A DNA stretch of 64,000 nucleotides from Nitrospinaceae bacterium (GCA_021604505.1 BQJC01000005.1:48565-112564); one strand, 5' to 3'. Shown: positions 8,207 through 18,343, counted from the stretch's first letter. Program-made: numbers and translations. The notes: generated by a model from the letters alone, not told the origin.

Positions 8207-9219
8207 AGACCCTGGGGTATTTGTCGCAACAGTTCTTCCCGCTCCGCTTTCAACCGCTCGTTATGAGCAATTTCCTTGATATACTTGCCATCTCCTGAAA
8301 TTTCATAGGCCCGTCGAAACATCGTGTCCGCCTTATCGAACTGCCAGGAATATTCATACGCCAGGCCCAGGTTCCAATAGGCATTGACGACGCTTTCCTT
8401 CGGAATTTTTCCACTGATCTGGGCCGCCTCGAGTTCGCGTTGAAATATTTCGATGGCCCCTGGAAAATTTCGCTCCCTGGCTAAATTGATCCCCATTTCT
8501 AAATTCGGCAGGTGATAATCTTTTTCAAAAGGGATTCTCACTTCTTCCTGCCACGGGGACATGGCTTTAAAAATTTTATATACATGCTGATTCAAACACT
8601 TCTCATACATGTATTTTTTATTGATGGCCGCCGGACTTTCATCGACGGAGGTGTTGTAATCATCCTTTGAACATTTAAAATTTTTTGAAAGGAGGATGGT
8701 TCCGGTCGCTTCTTCGGTAAAATCGATATGGCCGAAGGTGGTCAAGGTTCCCGTCCGCTTATAATGAGTGCAATCGTATTTTTCTTTCTTTTCTTTGCCC
8801 TCCACCTCTATCTTCCGCTCGCAGGTTTTCTTTTTAAATGTGGTCTCCTCATCATAGTAACTTTCCGCATTTCCAAAGAGCAAAACAGAAGAGCGGTTCA
8901 ACTGCCCCAAGTTGCTTGTATTCTCCCTGGGAAGGTAGGAGTTCGACAGTGCATTTTCTCTTCTGAGGTGAAGCTGCTGAGGCCGGTCCATAATTCGGAT
9001 GTGGCTCAATCTTATAAGCTCGTCTCTCAGGCAAATTTTAAAATCAGGCGCCATGTTTCCGGTGACCCGCCCGAACGCAACGTTTTCATATTGAGAAAGG
9101 TTGACCTCAGCAGGATGGGTCAAGGGAATGGGAACGTACAAGGTCGTGCAACCGGACAATACCCAAAACCCCAGAAAAATTAAATACGCTCTGTTTATTT
9201 TTATTCGCCGGTTTGACAT
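8203..9219 (-). CDS. Lipoprotein with C-terminal TPR-like repeats
   Basis: The protein of about 338 residues starts with a signal peptide and lipobox VLSGC (Cys 24 from the ATG at 9219), so it should be lipid-anchored. A TTG three codons earlier is an alternative start. The middle has a basic/Cys patch (KKKTCERKIEVEGKEKKEKYDC). The last 90 residues show a TPR-like pattern (VVNAYWNLGLAYEYSWQFDKA, MFRRAYEISGDGKYI). I do not recognise the N-terminal domain. It is overlapped by the radical-SAM gene, an odd pairing of an envelope lipoprotein with a cytoplasmic Fe-S enzyme. Confidence 0.7.
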   Translation of the reverse strand: MSNRRIKINRAYLIFLGFWVLSGCTTLYVPIPLTHPAEVNLSQYENVAFGRVTGNMAPDFKICLRDELIRLSHIRIMDRPQQLHLRRENALSNSYLPRENTSNLGQLNRSSVLLFGNAESYYDEETTFKKKTCERKIEVEGKEKKEKYDCTHYKRTGTLTTFGHIDFTEEATGTILLSKNFKCSKDDYNTSVDESPAAINKKYMYEKCLNQHVYKIFKAMSPWQEEVRIPFEKDYHLPNLEMGINLARERNFPGAIEIFQRELEAAQISGKIPKESVVNAYWNLGLAYEYSWQFDKADTMFRRAYEISGDGKYIKEIAHNERLKAEREELLRQIPQGL

Positions 9220-9273
9220 GAGATTCAATTACCGGTAGTGATTGAAACCGGACCAATGTTAGAATAATCCCTT

Positions 9274-11184
9274 ATGGCACTACTAACTGAAAGAATACCC
9301 GAAACCATGTCCAAAACGAGCATAAAATTTTTTCTCCTGACTGTTGTTATTGCCCTCATTTCGGCCCTCCCAATTTCAGCGGAACCCAAGCATGGGTTGT
9401 CCCTTTACGGACCTCAGGGACTGAAATACAAGGCGGATGAACCTTATGAATATGCCAATCCGAAGGCCCCGAAAGGCGGTCACCTCGTACTTTCTGACTT
9501 TGGGGCGTTCACCAAATTGAATCCTTTTTCGCTGAAGGGCGTGCCCGCAACGGGTATAGCGGGCCTGGTCCTGCAAACACCGATGGACTCCTCCTCGGAC
9601 GACGACGAACCATTTTCCCAATATGGCAATCTTATCGAAAAGGTCGATCTGGCTAAGGATCACATGTCAATGGTCTATCACATATATAAAACCGCTAAAT
9701 TTTCCGATGGGCAGCCGGTCACGGCGGATGACTTCGTGTTCTCCTTTGAAATCATAAAAGATCCGCAATACCACCCACTCTACAAACAGTATTTCAAAGA
9801 TATTAAAAAAGTCGAGAAAATCGGCAAGCACACTGTCAAATACCACTTCGCCATTCACAATCAGGAACTGCCGCTGATCACCGGGCAAATGCCGATCTTC
9901 CCCAAACACATTTACGGACAAAAGGGGAAATCCTTCGGATCGGATTTTGACAACATCGCCGTCGGCAGCGGTCCCTATAAGGTGGACAAATTCGAGTTCG
10001 GGAAATACATCACCTTAAAACGCGATCCCGACTGGTGGGGAAAAGACCTGCCGAAAAACCGCGGACGCCACAACTTCGACCAGATCACCTGGAAAATTTT
10101 TCTCGACCCGGTGGCCATCCGCGAGGGGTTCAAAGGAGGAGAGTTCGACGTCAACCTGATCAACAGTTCCCGCGACTGGGCTCTGGACTACAAAGGCGAC
10201 TTCGTTAAAAAGGGTTATTACATCCGCGAAGGAGTTCCCCATCAACGCGTGGCAGGCATGCAGGGATACGCGATGAACACCCGCAACGAGTTATTTAAAT
10301 CCCGGAAAGTGCGGGCCGCCCTGGCCATGGTCTTCGATTTTGACTGGAGCAACAAAAACCTTTTTTACGGACAATACACCCGAAACGAAAACTATTTCGA
10401 CAACAACCCGGAGATGAAAGCCAAGGGCCCACCCGAGGGAGAGGTCAAAAAAATCCTCATGGCCTTGCGGCAAAAATACAAGGAACATGTGCCTAAAACG
10501 GCCCTGACCAAACCCGTCGGCACTCCCGGAGAAGGACAGCCGCTGGAAAAAAATATTCAGCTGGCAAACGCACTTCTCGATTCCGCCGGCTGGAAAGTCG
10601 GAAAGGATGGCATCCGGGAAAAAGACGGCAAACGGTTTACGTTTGAACATCTGCTCACCAGCCCGCAATTCATGCGAATTTCGGAGCCGTACAAAAACAA
10701 CCTGCGCAAAATCGGCATCGAAATGAAAATAAGAATCGTCCAGATCGCTGAATATGAGGAACGCTTGCGGAATTTCAAATTTGACATGGTGGTGGTCAAT
10801 TATCCACAAAGCCGCTCACCGGGGAACGAACAACGCTATAGGTGGGGAAGCGAAGCCGCCAAAACTCCGGGAACCCGGAATTATATGGGCATCGAAAACC
10901 CCGCAATTGATGAACTGATCGATCTGGTCATCGACGCAAAAACCCGCAAGGACCTGATCACGGCCATTCAAGCGTTGGATCGGATTCTGACCCACCAGTT
11001 TTATGTCGTCCCCCACTGGTATATCAACATCGACCGCGTCGTCTATTGGAACAAATTTTCCAGGCCCGAAATCAATCCGTCGCAGGCTCCTGTTTTAAGC
11101 AACATCCTCGAATGGTGGTGGTGGGATGAAGGCAAGGCCCAACGGTTGAAAAAGGCCCAGGCCGCGGGCGAATCGGTCAATTGA
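9274..11184 (+). CDS. yejA: Periplasmic peptide-binding protein of a YejABEF-type ABC importer
   Basis: This family 5 extracellular solute-binding protein (636 residues) has the features of YejA/oligopeptide binders: export signal (best read from the internal ATG at 9307, ending near SAEPKHG), the GLSLYGPQGLKY start of the mature protein, the APKGG motif, and the region KFSDGQPVTADDFVFSFE. It would capture oligopeptides or microcin-C-like peptides for import. It is followed by yejB, yejE and yejF, but an unrelated membrane protein gene sits between yejA and yejB. Confidence 0.92.
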   Translation: MALLTERIPETMSKTSIKFFLLTVVIALISALPISAEPKHGLSLYGPQGLKYKADEPYEYANPKAPKGGHLVLSDFGAFTKLNPFSLKGVPATGIAGLVLQTPMDSSSDDDEPFSQYGNLIEKVDLAKDHMSMVYHIYKTAKFSDGQPVTADDFVFSFEIIKDPQYHPLYKQYFKDIKKVEKIGKHTVKYHFAIHNQELPLITGQMPIFPKHIYGQKGKSFGSDFDNIAVGSGPYKVDKFEFGKYITLKRDPDWWGKDLPKNRGRHNFDQITWKIFLDPVAIREGFKGGEFDVNLINSSRDWALDYKGDFVKKGYYIREGVPHQRVAGMQGYAMNTRNELFKSRKVRAALAMVFDFDWSNKNLFYGQYTRNENYFDNNPEMKAKGPPEGEVKKILMALRQKYKEHVPKTALTKPVGTPGEGQPLEKNIQLANALLDSAGWKVGKDGIREKDGKRFTFEHLLTSPQFMRISEPYKNNLRKIGIEMKIRIVQIAEYEERLRNFKFDMVVVNYPQSRSPGNEQRYRWGSEAAKTPGTRNYMGIENPAIDELIDLVIDAKTRKDLITAIQALDRILTHQFYVVPHWYINIDRVVYWNKFSRPEINPSQAPVLSNILEWWWWDEGKAQRLKKAQAAGESVN

Positions 11185-11247
11185 TCCCGTCGCCTGTTCT
11201 CCCATGAAACCTCTGATGTCCATCATTTTCCGACCCTAAACAGGTGC

Positions 11248-12753
11248 ATGCAGATTCACTCGCTAATAAATTTCGTTAACCATCGAAATTCTGCTCTCCT
11301 TTTATTTACTGTGCTCTGCTGCCTGTTTCTCAACCCTGTCGTCACGGGAAATGAAGAAATTTATTTAGGATGGGCCAAGTCGTATTATGACCCGGATTGG
11401 CTGCCCAACTCATTCGTCTACGATCATTGGGTGGGCCACCGATACGTCTTCGAACTGTTTTTTGGATTCCTCTTAAGTCATCTCAGTTTTGAAGCGGTGG
11501 TAATGATCGGCAGAGTGATGGCGGCGGCGGCAATGGCCTTCTCACTTTCCCGGCTTTTCAGGCAAATCAATTTCACCAATCTGGAATCGTTGCTGGTGGT
11601 GCTGGTATTCATTTCGATAGGGCAAAACTTTGTTCCCGGCGAATGGATATTCATGTCGATAGAATCCAAAGTTTTTGCCTATCCGCTGATTTTTCTCAGT
11701 CTCACGGAACTACTGAAAGGCAATCCCAGGCGGTCCGCGCTGTACATCGTTGGCGCCACCTATTTCCATGTCTTGGCCGCGGGCTGGTTTTTCATGTACT
11801 TTTTAATTTATCTGCTATGGACCCGAACGCAATTTCTCGACGTTGCCAGGGTATTTGCCATCTATGTGGCTGGGACTTTGCCTCTGACCGTCTATCTGGC
11901 CCCGCAAGTCTTCTCAGGCCCCAGCGATGTTGGCGGAATTCATCTCAATTGGATCTACGTCTTCTACCGGATTCCCAACCTGGCGCCTTTTGTGGAAGGA
12001 AAATTAAATACCGCCGCAAATTGGGAAGCGCAAAGGATTCTCACCGTCGCAGTTTGCTTCGTTCTCGCTATTTTTTGGCACCGTAGAAACGAAACGCCAG
12101 AGAAAATAAAATTTTTCTCTCATTTCATCATAATTATCGGCGCATTTTTCTTTACCTTCCTGGTGGCAGCTTACTTTGACCGTTCAGGCGACCTGTTAAA
12201 ATTCCGTCCGTTCCGGGGAGCTTCGCTGTTTACCTTATTCGTTCTCATAGAAATTGTTATTTTTGCTAAATTTAAGTTCACCAGTCCAAAAGCGCAGACC
12301 CTTGTTTCCCATCTCTCGATGGCCACTCTGGCTGTGCTTTTCGTCTATGGCACGGGTCGAAATTTAAACGAAAAATACATCGACACTGTTTTCTTCCCGG
12401 ATGAGAAAAAACTGGCCTGGAGAGAAGTGACATCCTTCGCCAAAAATCAAACGGAGCGGCAGGCTGTTTTTCTAATAAAAGGAATTCCTGAAAGTGTCAG
12501 TTGGACATTTTCAAGAAATGCGAACAGAGACGTCTTTGTATTAAAAAAATTTGTTCCCATCGACAAAAATAAATGGCACGAGTGGTATCAGCGTCTCCAT
12601 GTAAGGGTAGAAAATGAAGCTCAGATGGCCGACTTAAGGAAAAAATATAAACTGGACTACTATATTACGACTCCCTCGCGGCCTCGAATCGGGAAAGTTG
12701 TCTTTGAAAATTCCCGCTATGTGATTTCACATCTGCCTGATCCAGGGTTGTGA
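11248..12753 (+). CDS. Multi-pass membrane protein inserted in the yej operon
   Basis: The 501-residue product has roughly ten hydrophobic segments in the first 380 residues, then a soluble C-terminal domain of about 110 residues. Early motifs such as NEEIYLGWAKSYYDPDW (acidic residues in the first outer loop) and HWVGHRYVFE recall GT-C-type or DUF-type polytopic enzymes that use lipid-linked sugars, but I cannot assign a family. It lies between yejA and yejB on the same strand, with gaps of 63 and 100 bases. This position is not part of the classic importer, so it is likely an insertion and perhaps transferred. Confidence 0.68.
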   Translation: MQIHSLINFVNHRNSALLLFTVLCCLFLNPVVTGNEEIYLGWAKSYYDPDWLPNSFVYDHWVGHRYVFELFFGFLLSHLSFEAVVMIGRVMAAAAMAFSLSRLFRQINFTNLESLLVVLVFISIGQNFVPGEWIFMSIESKVFAYPLIFLSLTELLKGNPRRSALYIVGATYFHVLAAGWFFMYFLIYLLWTRTQFLDVARVFAIYVAGTLPLTVYLAPQVFSGPSDVGGIHLNWIYVFYRIPNLAPFVEGKLNTAANWEAQRILTVAVCFVLAIFWHRRNETPEKIKFFSHFIIIIGAFFFTFLVAAYFDRSGDLLKFRPFRGASLFTLFVLIEIVIFAKFKFTSPKAQTLVSHLSMATLAVLFVYGTGRNLNEKYIDTVFFPDEKKLAWREVTSFAKNQTERQAVFLIKGIPESVSWTFSRNANRDVFVLKKFVPIDKNKWHEWYQRLHVRVENEAQMADLRKKYKLDYYITTPSRPRIGKVVFENSRYVISHLPDPGL

Positions 12754-12763
12754 AATCCAAATA

Positions 12764-12791
12764 TTGACTGAAACCAGAAGGCAAACATAGT
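12764..12791 (+). promoter_or_regulatory. Possible promoter before yejB
   Basis: TTGACT (12764-12769) and CATAGT (12786-12791) are 16 bases apart, about 60 bases before the yejB ATG. A separate promoter would make sense because the membrane protein gene interrupts the operon. Confidence 0.28.
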
Positions 12792-12853
12792 AAAATAGCT
12801 GGCGTCTTGTAAAAATCTAAATTTTCCATCCCCTGCTTTTTCCGATCTATAAA

Positions 12854-13993
12854 ATGCCCAGTTATATCATCCGCAGACTGCTTCTGATTTTCCCCACCCT
12901 CATAGGAATCGTGACCATCACCTTCATCGTCACTCAGTTTGTACCGGGCGGCCCCATGGACCAGATCCGGTCATTGCTCAGAGGCCACGGCGGTGTCTTG
13001 ACCGAAGCCGGGGGCGGAGCACTGGATCGGATGGGCGCAAAACCCGGCGAACTCGACCCAAAGCAAATGGAACAGTTGAAAAAAATCTATCATCTCGACC
13101 GTCCCCTCTGGGAACGGTATTTGCGTACCTTTCTCTGGTACGCCCCCAAAAACCCCGAAGCACCTTTTTCGGAAAGTTTTTTTAAACACGACAACTGGGA
13201 AGGATTTCTGGTTTTTAAATTTGGCGACTCCTTTTACCGCAACCGGTCGGTGTTGGAACTGATCAAGGAAAAACTTCCCGTTTCCATATCCCTCGGCGTC
13301 TCAAGTTTTTTCCTGACCTATATCATCTGTATCGTTCTTGGAATCGCCAAAGCGGTGAAGAACGAAACGCGGTTTGACACCGTGACCAGCGTCATCGTGT
13401 TGGTCGGATACAGCGTTCCAGGTTTCGTCATGGGAATTTTTTTGATCGTCCTGATCGGACCCGGTGATGGCGCCATTGCGCATCTCATCCCTCTCGCCGG
13501 ACTGACTTCTGAAGGAACACCGGGCTATGAAGACTGGTCGCTATGGAAAAAAATCGTCGATTACCTGCATCATCTGGCCGCGCCGCTGTTCTGCTACGTG
13601 CTGGGGGGATTTGCCACACTGACTCTGTTGACCAAAAACGCCGTGCTGGAGGAGATGCGAAAACAATATGTCCTGACCGTAAGGGCGAAGGGTTTGTCCG
13701 AAAAAATGGTTCTGTTTAAACATATCCTGAAAAACGCCCTGATCCCGTTGGTGACCGGATTCCCAATTGGTTTTTTGACCATGTTTTTCTCCGGGTCGCT
13801 TCTCATAGAACAGATATTCACGCTGGACGGTTTTGGTCTGCTTTCCTATCAGGCGGTGATACAGCGCGATTATCCGATCGTGCTGGGTTCCATGTTTATT
13901 TTTTCGCTGATCGCGCTTCTCGGACAACTTTTGACCGATCTCTCCTATGTGCTCATCGACCGGCGAATCAGTTTTGAAGAAACTCAAGGATAA
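12854..13993 (+). CDS. yejB: Peptide ABC transporter permease YejB-like
   Basis: This inner-membrane permease (379 residues) begins MPSYIIRRLLLIFPTLIGI, the usual first helix of DppB/YejB permeases. It carries the GGPMDQ loop after helix 1 and the cytoplasmic EAA coupling motif VRAKGLSEKMVLFKHILKNA. About six membrane helices are visible. Length is typical of YejB, which has a longer periplasmic loop than DppB. It ends nine bases before yejE and should form the channel with it. Confidence 0.94.
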   Translation: MPSYIIRRLLLIFPTLIGIVTITFIVTQFVPGGPMDQIRSLLRGHGGVLTEAGGGALDRMGAKPGELDPKQMEQLKKIYHLDRPLWERYLRTFLWYAPKNPEAPFSESFFKHDNWEGFLVFKFGDSFYRNRSVLELIKEKLPVSISLGVSSFFLTYIICIVLGIAKAVKNETRFDTVTSVIVLVGYSVPGFVMGIFLIVLIGPGDGAIAHLIPLAGLTSEGTPGYEDWSLWKKIVDYLHHLAAPLFCYVLGGFATLTLLTKNAVLEEMRKQYVLTVRAKGLSEKMVLFKHILKNALIPLVTGFPIGFLTMFFSGSLLIEQIFTLDGFGLLSYQAVIQRDYPIVLGSMFIFSLIALLGQLLTDLSYVLIDRRISFEETQG

Positions 13994-14002
13994 GGCGAAC
14001 CA

Positions 14003-15310
14003 ATGCGCCTAAGCAAAGACCTCCAGGTAAAACTGAAACGCTTCCGCCGCGACCGCAGAGCGTTCTACAGTTTTCTTTTTATCGCCGCATTGTTCATTCT
14101 GACACTTCCCGCCGAATGGCTATGCAACATCAGGCCCATCCTCATTGTGGTCGAAGGCCGTCCCTACTTTCCTGTTTTATTTTCCTATAGCGAGAAAGAT
14201 TTCGGCGGCGCTCTCCTGAGCGAGCCCGACTACAAATCCGACCGCTTCATCCGGCTCCTCAGCGGTAATCAGGAAAGCACAGAGGCAAAAAACCTGTTGA
14301 TGGAATTTGAGGATGAAGACACCGGGAGCGAAAACCTGGGCCTGGATCTGGGGGATTTTGATGAAGAGGACAGCGGTTCTGGTTTTTCTCTGGGCCTGGG
14401 AGATTTCGATGAAGATGAAGAAAGCTCTGGCACACCCAATATTACCTCCGAGCAAACGACTCCCAATATCACGGATGCACCGCCTGGCGTTAAGAGAGAT
14501 TTCTGGATTCTCTGGCCTCCCGTGCCTTATGATTATAAATACATCCCCACCCAATCCACCACCGGTCGGGTGGTTTTGACCGCGCCTTATGAAACGCTTT
14601 CCTTCGATGGTGAGCGTATGATTCCATCGTCCGTAATAGACCAGCATTATCTGGGAACCGACGACCGTGGACGCGACGTTCTGGCCCGTCTCATCTATGG
14701 GTTTCGAATATCCATGATATTCGGGATCTCCCTGGCGATTTTTGGCACCCTCATCGGCTGTCTCATTGGCGGTGTGCAGGGATTTTTCGGCGGATTGGTG
14801 GACCTCATCGGCCAACGGCTCACCGAAATCTGGGGATCGATCCCCCGGCTTTATATATTGATCATCTTAAGTTCGTTTCTCGTGCCTTCGGTTTTATTGT
14901 TGTTCGCCATCTTGAACCTGACCGCCTGGATGGGAATCGGAGCGTATATCCGCGCGGAATTTTTAAAAATCCGCAACCTCGAGTTCGTGAAGGCGGCCAA
15001 GGCGATGGGCGTTTCGAATTTTAAGATCATGCGGCGTCACATATTGCCCAATGCCCTGACACCTGTGATCACCTTTTTTCCCTTTGAAGTCACTGCAGGC
15101 ATTCTAGCGCTGGTGAGTCTCGACTACCTCAATCTCGGAGTGCCCAGCCCGGCGCCCAGCCTGGGAGAACTGCTGGCCCAGGGGAAGAACAACCTGCATG
15201 CCCTGTGGATTCTACTTCCCACCTTCACGGTTTTAACGGTGGCGCTCACATGCCTGACCTTTGTGGGAGAAGGCGTCCGCAACGCGTTCGACCCAAGAAG
15301 GTCAGGATAA
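14003..15310 (+). CDS. yejE: Peptide ABC transporter permease YejE-like with acidic insertion
   Basis: The 435-residue permease has the YejE plan: helix 1 near residues 20-40, the motif YSEKDFGGALLSEPDY, then WPPVPYDY, LGTDDRGRDVLARL and the EAA loop AAKAMGVSNFKIMRRHILPNA. From memory E. coli YejE is about 340 residues; the extra length lies around residues 88-165, in the periplasmic loop after helix 1. This insert is very acidic and internally repeated (LGLDLGDFDEEDSGSG then LGLGDFDEDEESSG), ending in a Thr/Pro-rich part with two PNIT units. It may bind cations or peptides, or be a linker; the transport core looks intact. Confidence 0.93.
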   Translation: MRLSKDLQVKLKRFRRDRRAFYSFLFIAALFILTLPAEWLCNIRPILIVVEGRPYFPVLFSYSEKDFGGALLSEPDYKSDRFIRLLSGNQESTEAKNLLMEFEDEDTGSENLGLDLGDFDEEDSGSGFSLGLGDFDEDEESSGTPNITSEQTTPNITDAPPGVKRDFWILWPPVPYDYKYIPTQSTTGRVVLTAPYETLSFDGERMIPSSVIDQHYLGTDDRGRDVLARLIYGFRISMIFGISLAIFGTLIGCLIGGVQGFFGGLVDLIGQRLTEIWGSIPRLYILIILSSFLVPSVLLLFAILNLTAWMGIGAYIRAEFLKIRNLEFVKAAKAMGVSNFKIMRRHILPNALTPVITFFPFEVTAGILALVSLDYLNLGVPSPAPSLGELLAQGKNNLHALWILLPTFTVLTVALTCLTFVGEGVRNAFDPRRSG

Positions 15311-15335
15311 CGATGAACCGGAAAGCGACGACTCC

Positions 15336-17345
15336 ATGCTCTTAGACGTACAAAACCTTAAAACTTATTTCAAGGTCGGCTTCGACAAAATCGCGAAAGC
15401 CGTCGACGGCGTGTCGTTCCAACTCGAACAGGGTAAAACGATGGCCCTGGTCGGAGAATCGGGATGCGGTAAAACCCAGACCGCCTATTCGGTCATGCGT
15501 CTTCTTGCAGACAACGGGTACAATCCTGAGGGAAAAGTTCTTTATCAAAATAAAAATCTTCTCGAGCTTGATGAAGAACCCATGCGCCAGTTGCGCGGCA
15601 ACGACATCGCCATGATTTTCCAGGAGCCCATGTCCTCGTTGAATCCCCTCTACCGGATCGGCAATCAACTGGAAGAGCCACTCAGGCTTCACCGCAAGTT
15701 GCAAAAAGGACCTGCGAGAAAACGCTGCATTGAACTACTCGACCGGGTGGGCATTCCAGAACCGCAAAAGCGCATCGATGATTTTCCTCACCAGTTGTCC
15801 GGCGGCATGAAACAAAGGGTGATGATTGCCATGGCCCTGGCCTGCGAACCCAAACTACTGATCGCCGACGAGCCGACAACCGCTCTGGATGTCACCATTC
15901 AAGCCCAGGTTCTGCATCTGATGGCCAATTTACAAAAGCAAACAGGGATGGCCATTCTTTTAATCACTCACGACATGGGGATTGTCAATCAACTGGCCGA
16001 TTCCATTTGCATCATGTATGCAGGAAAAGTCGCCGAACAGGGGCCGAGGGAAAAAGTATTTAAAAACAGGTTGCACCCTTACACCCGGAGGCTCTTCGAT
16101 TCCATTCCGAAAACGAGTGACACTCCCTACCTGCTGAACACCATTCCCGGCATGGTACCGCCGGCGACCGAGTATGGCGAAGGCTGCCTGTTCGCCAACC
16201 GCTGTGAATTCGTGATGGACGTTTGCAAGAGAAAGGAAAGCCCCGTCTATACGATGGAACCCAGGCACCATGTCACTTGTCATCTATTTGAGGGGGGGAA
16301 AACCCCGTTTCTTGATCATGATCGCGAACGACTTCCCGCGCCGCCAAGAAAAGTTGAGGCGTCCACCATTCTTTCCGTGCGATCGCTCAACACCCATTTT
16401 CCCGTCAGAAAAGGCGTGTTCATGCGAGTGGCGAATCACATCAAAGCCGTCGACGGCGTCAGTTTGAATTTCAAACGAGGTTCCACTCTGGCGCTGGTGG
16501 GGGAATCGGGCTGCGGAAAAACGACTTTCGGTGAATCCATCCTGCGTTTGAACCGGAATGCCGAAGGACAGGTACTATATCATGACAAAGACATCATGAA
16601 ACTACAAAACCATGAATTGAAACTCATCCGCAAACACCTGCAAATCGTTTTTCAGGATCCCTTCGGGTCCTTATCGCCCAGAATGACGGTGGAGGATATC
16701 ATCACGGAAGGACTCGACATCCATTTTGCCGACACAAACGAAACTGAAAAGAAAAAACGCGTCGATGCGGTATTGGGAGAAGTGGGCCTCGCCCCTTCGG
16801 TGCTGGACCGCTACCCGCATGAATTTTCAGGAGGACAACGGCAGAGAATCGCCATCGCCAGGGCGCTCGTTCTCGAACCCAAATTCCTCGTGCTGGACGA
16901 ACCGACGAGCGCTTTGGATGTGTCCGTTCAGGCACAGGTTCTGAATCTTCTGAAAGAACTGCAGAGCAAACGGCAGTTGACCTATCTTTTCATCAGCCAC
17001 AATCTGAGTGTCGTCCGTTATATGGCCGATGCGGTGGGCATCATGTATCTGGGAAGAATTGTGGAACAAGCTCCCGTGGAAAATTTATTTAGAAACCCCA
17101 GGCACCCCTACACCCGGTCGCTTCTCGACGCCGTTCCCAGCCTGGAAGAACGCAAACCGTTCGATCCGTTGGTCGGTGATGTCCCCTCCCCGCTCAATCC
17201 ACCTTCCGGGTGTCATTTCCACCCGCGATGTCCGATTTATCTAAACGAACCTCAGGGAAGTCCCCTGGCAAAAAAATGCCGTTCCCAATACCCTCAAAAA
17301 ACCGGATTGGAAACGGACTTTGTCGCCTGCCACGCCGCTGTTTAA
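15336..17345 (+). CDS. yejF: Peptide ABC transporter double ATPase YejF-like
   Basis: One 669-residue polypeptide holds both ATP-binding domains of the importer. Domain 1 has Walker [10 protein letters not shown], signature LSGGMKQR and Walker B LLIADEP; domain 2 has [17 protein letters not shown] and FLVLDEP. Each is followed by an oligopeptide-transporter C-terminal segment with a Cys pattern ([17 protein letters not shown]). The start at 15336 ([12 protein letters not shown]) is preferred; an upstream in-frame start at 15261 would overlap the end of yejE by 50 bases. It energises YejB/YejE. Confidence 0.95.
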   Translation: MLLDVQNLKTYFKVGFDKIAKAVDGVSFQLEQGKTMALVGESGCGKTQTAYSVMRLLADNGYNPEGKVLYQNKNLLELDEEPMRQLRGNDIAMIFQEPMSSLNPLYRIGNQLEEPLRLHRKLQKGPARKRCIELLDRVGIPEPQKRIDDFPHQLSGGMKQRVMIAMALACEPKLLIADEPTTALDVTIQAQVLHLMANLQKQTGMAILLITHDMGIVNQLADSICIMYAGKVAEQGPREKVFKNRLHPYTRRLFDSIPKTSDTPYLLNTIPGMVPPATEYGEGCLFANRCEFVMDVCKRKESPVYTMEPRHHVTCHLFEGGKTPFLDHDRERLPAPPRKVEASTILSVRSLNTHFPVRKGVFMRVANHIKAVDGVSLNFKRGSTLALVGESGCGKTTFGESILRLNRNAEGQVLYHDKDIMKLQNHELKLIRKHLQIVFQDPFGSLSPRMTVEDIITEGLDIHFADTNETEKKKRVDAVLGEVGLAPSVLDRYPHEFSGGQRQRIAIARALVLEPKFLVLDEPTSALDVSVQAQVLNLLKELQSKRQLTYLFISHNLSVVRYMADAVGIMYLGRIVEQAPVENLFRNPRHPYTRSLLDAVPSLEERKPFDPLVGDVPSPLNPPSGCHFHPRCPIYLNEPQGSPLAKKCRSQYPQKTGLETDFVACHAAV

Positions 17346-17381
17346 AAAAAACCGGAAATTGTAAAAACTATAAACTATGAA

Positions 17382-17468
17382 TCATTTTTGCCCAGGGTAG
17401 AAGTAAAACATAATAGCGAGTACTACAATTCCCAAAACGCCCCACCCTAACAGGCAGATTAAAGTCAT
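17382..17468 (-). CDS. Possible 28-residue membrane peptide
   Basis: On the minus strand an ATG with GGAG eight bases upstream opens MTLICLLGWGVLGIVVLAIM, then FYFYPGQK and a stop. This is a single hydrophobic helix with a polar tail, like small regulatory membrane subunits. CTCCG and CGGAG just upstream can pair and would partly hide the ribosome site. It is the only coding candidate in the 485 bp between yejF and the next gene; the rest of that gap shows nothing I recognise. Confidence 0.4.
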   Translation of the reverse strand: MTLICLLGWGVLGIVVLAIMFYFYPGQK

Positions 17469-17830
17469 AAAATTCTCTCCGGTTCCCCTCCTATCGGAGG
17501 GTTAAGTGCAATTCTGGGACTATTAAACTTAAAATTGGCTCAAAAATCAATTATCCAGTACAATAAAGAGGAAATAGATAGAATGCGGATTTTCAACAAC
17601 TCTTAACGATCAGGTTCCGAAATTTGCGCAGACCCTTCATCAAAACTGCGCCTTATCAGGCATTTCCTGTTTTTGCTTAACATTAATTCACTAAACAACC
17701 AGACAAACCAACACTTTTTGTCACTTTTCCTTTCCCACAGGGTATGGCCTGATTGATTTTCCGAGGATTATTTTTGGCACAAGGATTGCTACGTAAGGGC
17801 ATAGGTAAGCCACTATTTAAAAGGGTGTAT

Positions 17831-18289
17831 ATGAAACAGCTCAAATTTTCGCAACTCATGCTGATCCTGCTGATCCTTTCCGGCTGCACCGGAACCTCTG
17901 GAAAATGGCTGGGATTGGAATCAGGAACAACAGAATCTCAAACGGCCAGCAAAACGCACAACTATTCCTTGAAATGGGTGGACGAAGCCACACTCAATGC
18001 TCTCGATCAAATGGAAATCATGATTGTCGAAAATAAAACTTCCCCCGAGGGAAAATCCATACAGGCCGCCACCCTGGACCAGGACATTTTCATCACATTG
18101 AAACCCGTGGATTCATCTTCGACCTATATGCAAATCGATATCGAATTAACGGACAATGGCGACCCGGCAGCAAGCGCAAATGACATCATCGAACAAACTC
18201 AGAGGATCTTGTTGACCAATACTAAACTTCAGGAAACAGACATCACTGAAAGTTCTGGCGTCAGTCATGACACCTCCCCAAAGGAGTGA
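17831..18289 (+). CDS. Small lipoprotein of unknown function
   Basis: From the ATG at 17831 the 152-residue product has a clean signal peptide and lipobox (LILSGCTG). An in-frame ATG at 17753 would put 26 residues before the signal and is unlikely. The mature part is a mixed alpha/beta domain (YSLKWVDEATLNALDQME, DQDIFITLKPVD) with a Thr/Ser-rich end. The family was not recognised. It stands alone on the plus strand between the yej operon and proline dehydrogenase. Confidence 0.7.
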   Translation: MKQLKFSQLMLILLILSGCTGTSGKWLGLESGTTESQTASKTHNYSLKWVDEATLNALDQMEIMIVENKTSPEGKSIQAATLDQDIFITLKPVDSSSTYMQIDIELTDNGDPAASANDIIEQTQRILLTNTKLQETDITESSGVSHDTSPKE

Positions 18290-18343
18290 CCCCGAACGTT
18301 ACCCGGAAAATCTTCTTAAATTCCTAAAATTTCAATTATTTAC

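Noticed and set aside
9213..9241. TTGACA upstream of yejA as a -35 box
   Set aside because: The sequence at proper spacing (TAGTGA) is a poor -10, and TTGACA overlaps the start of the divergent lipoprotein gene.
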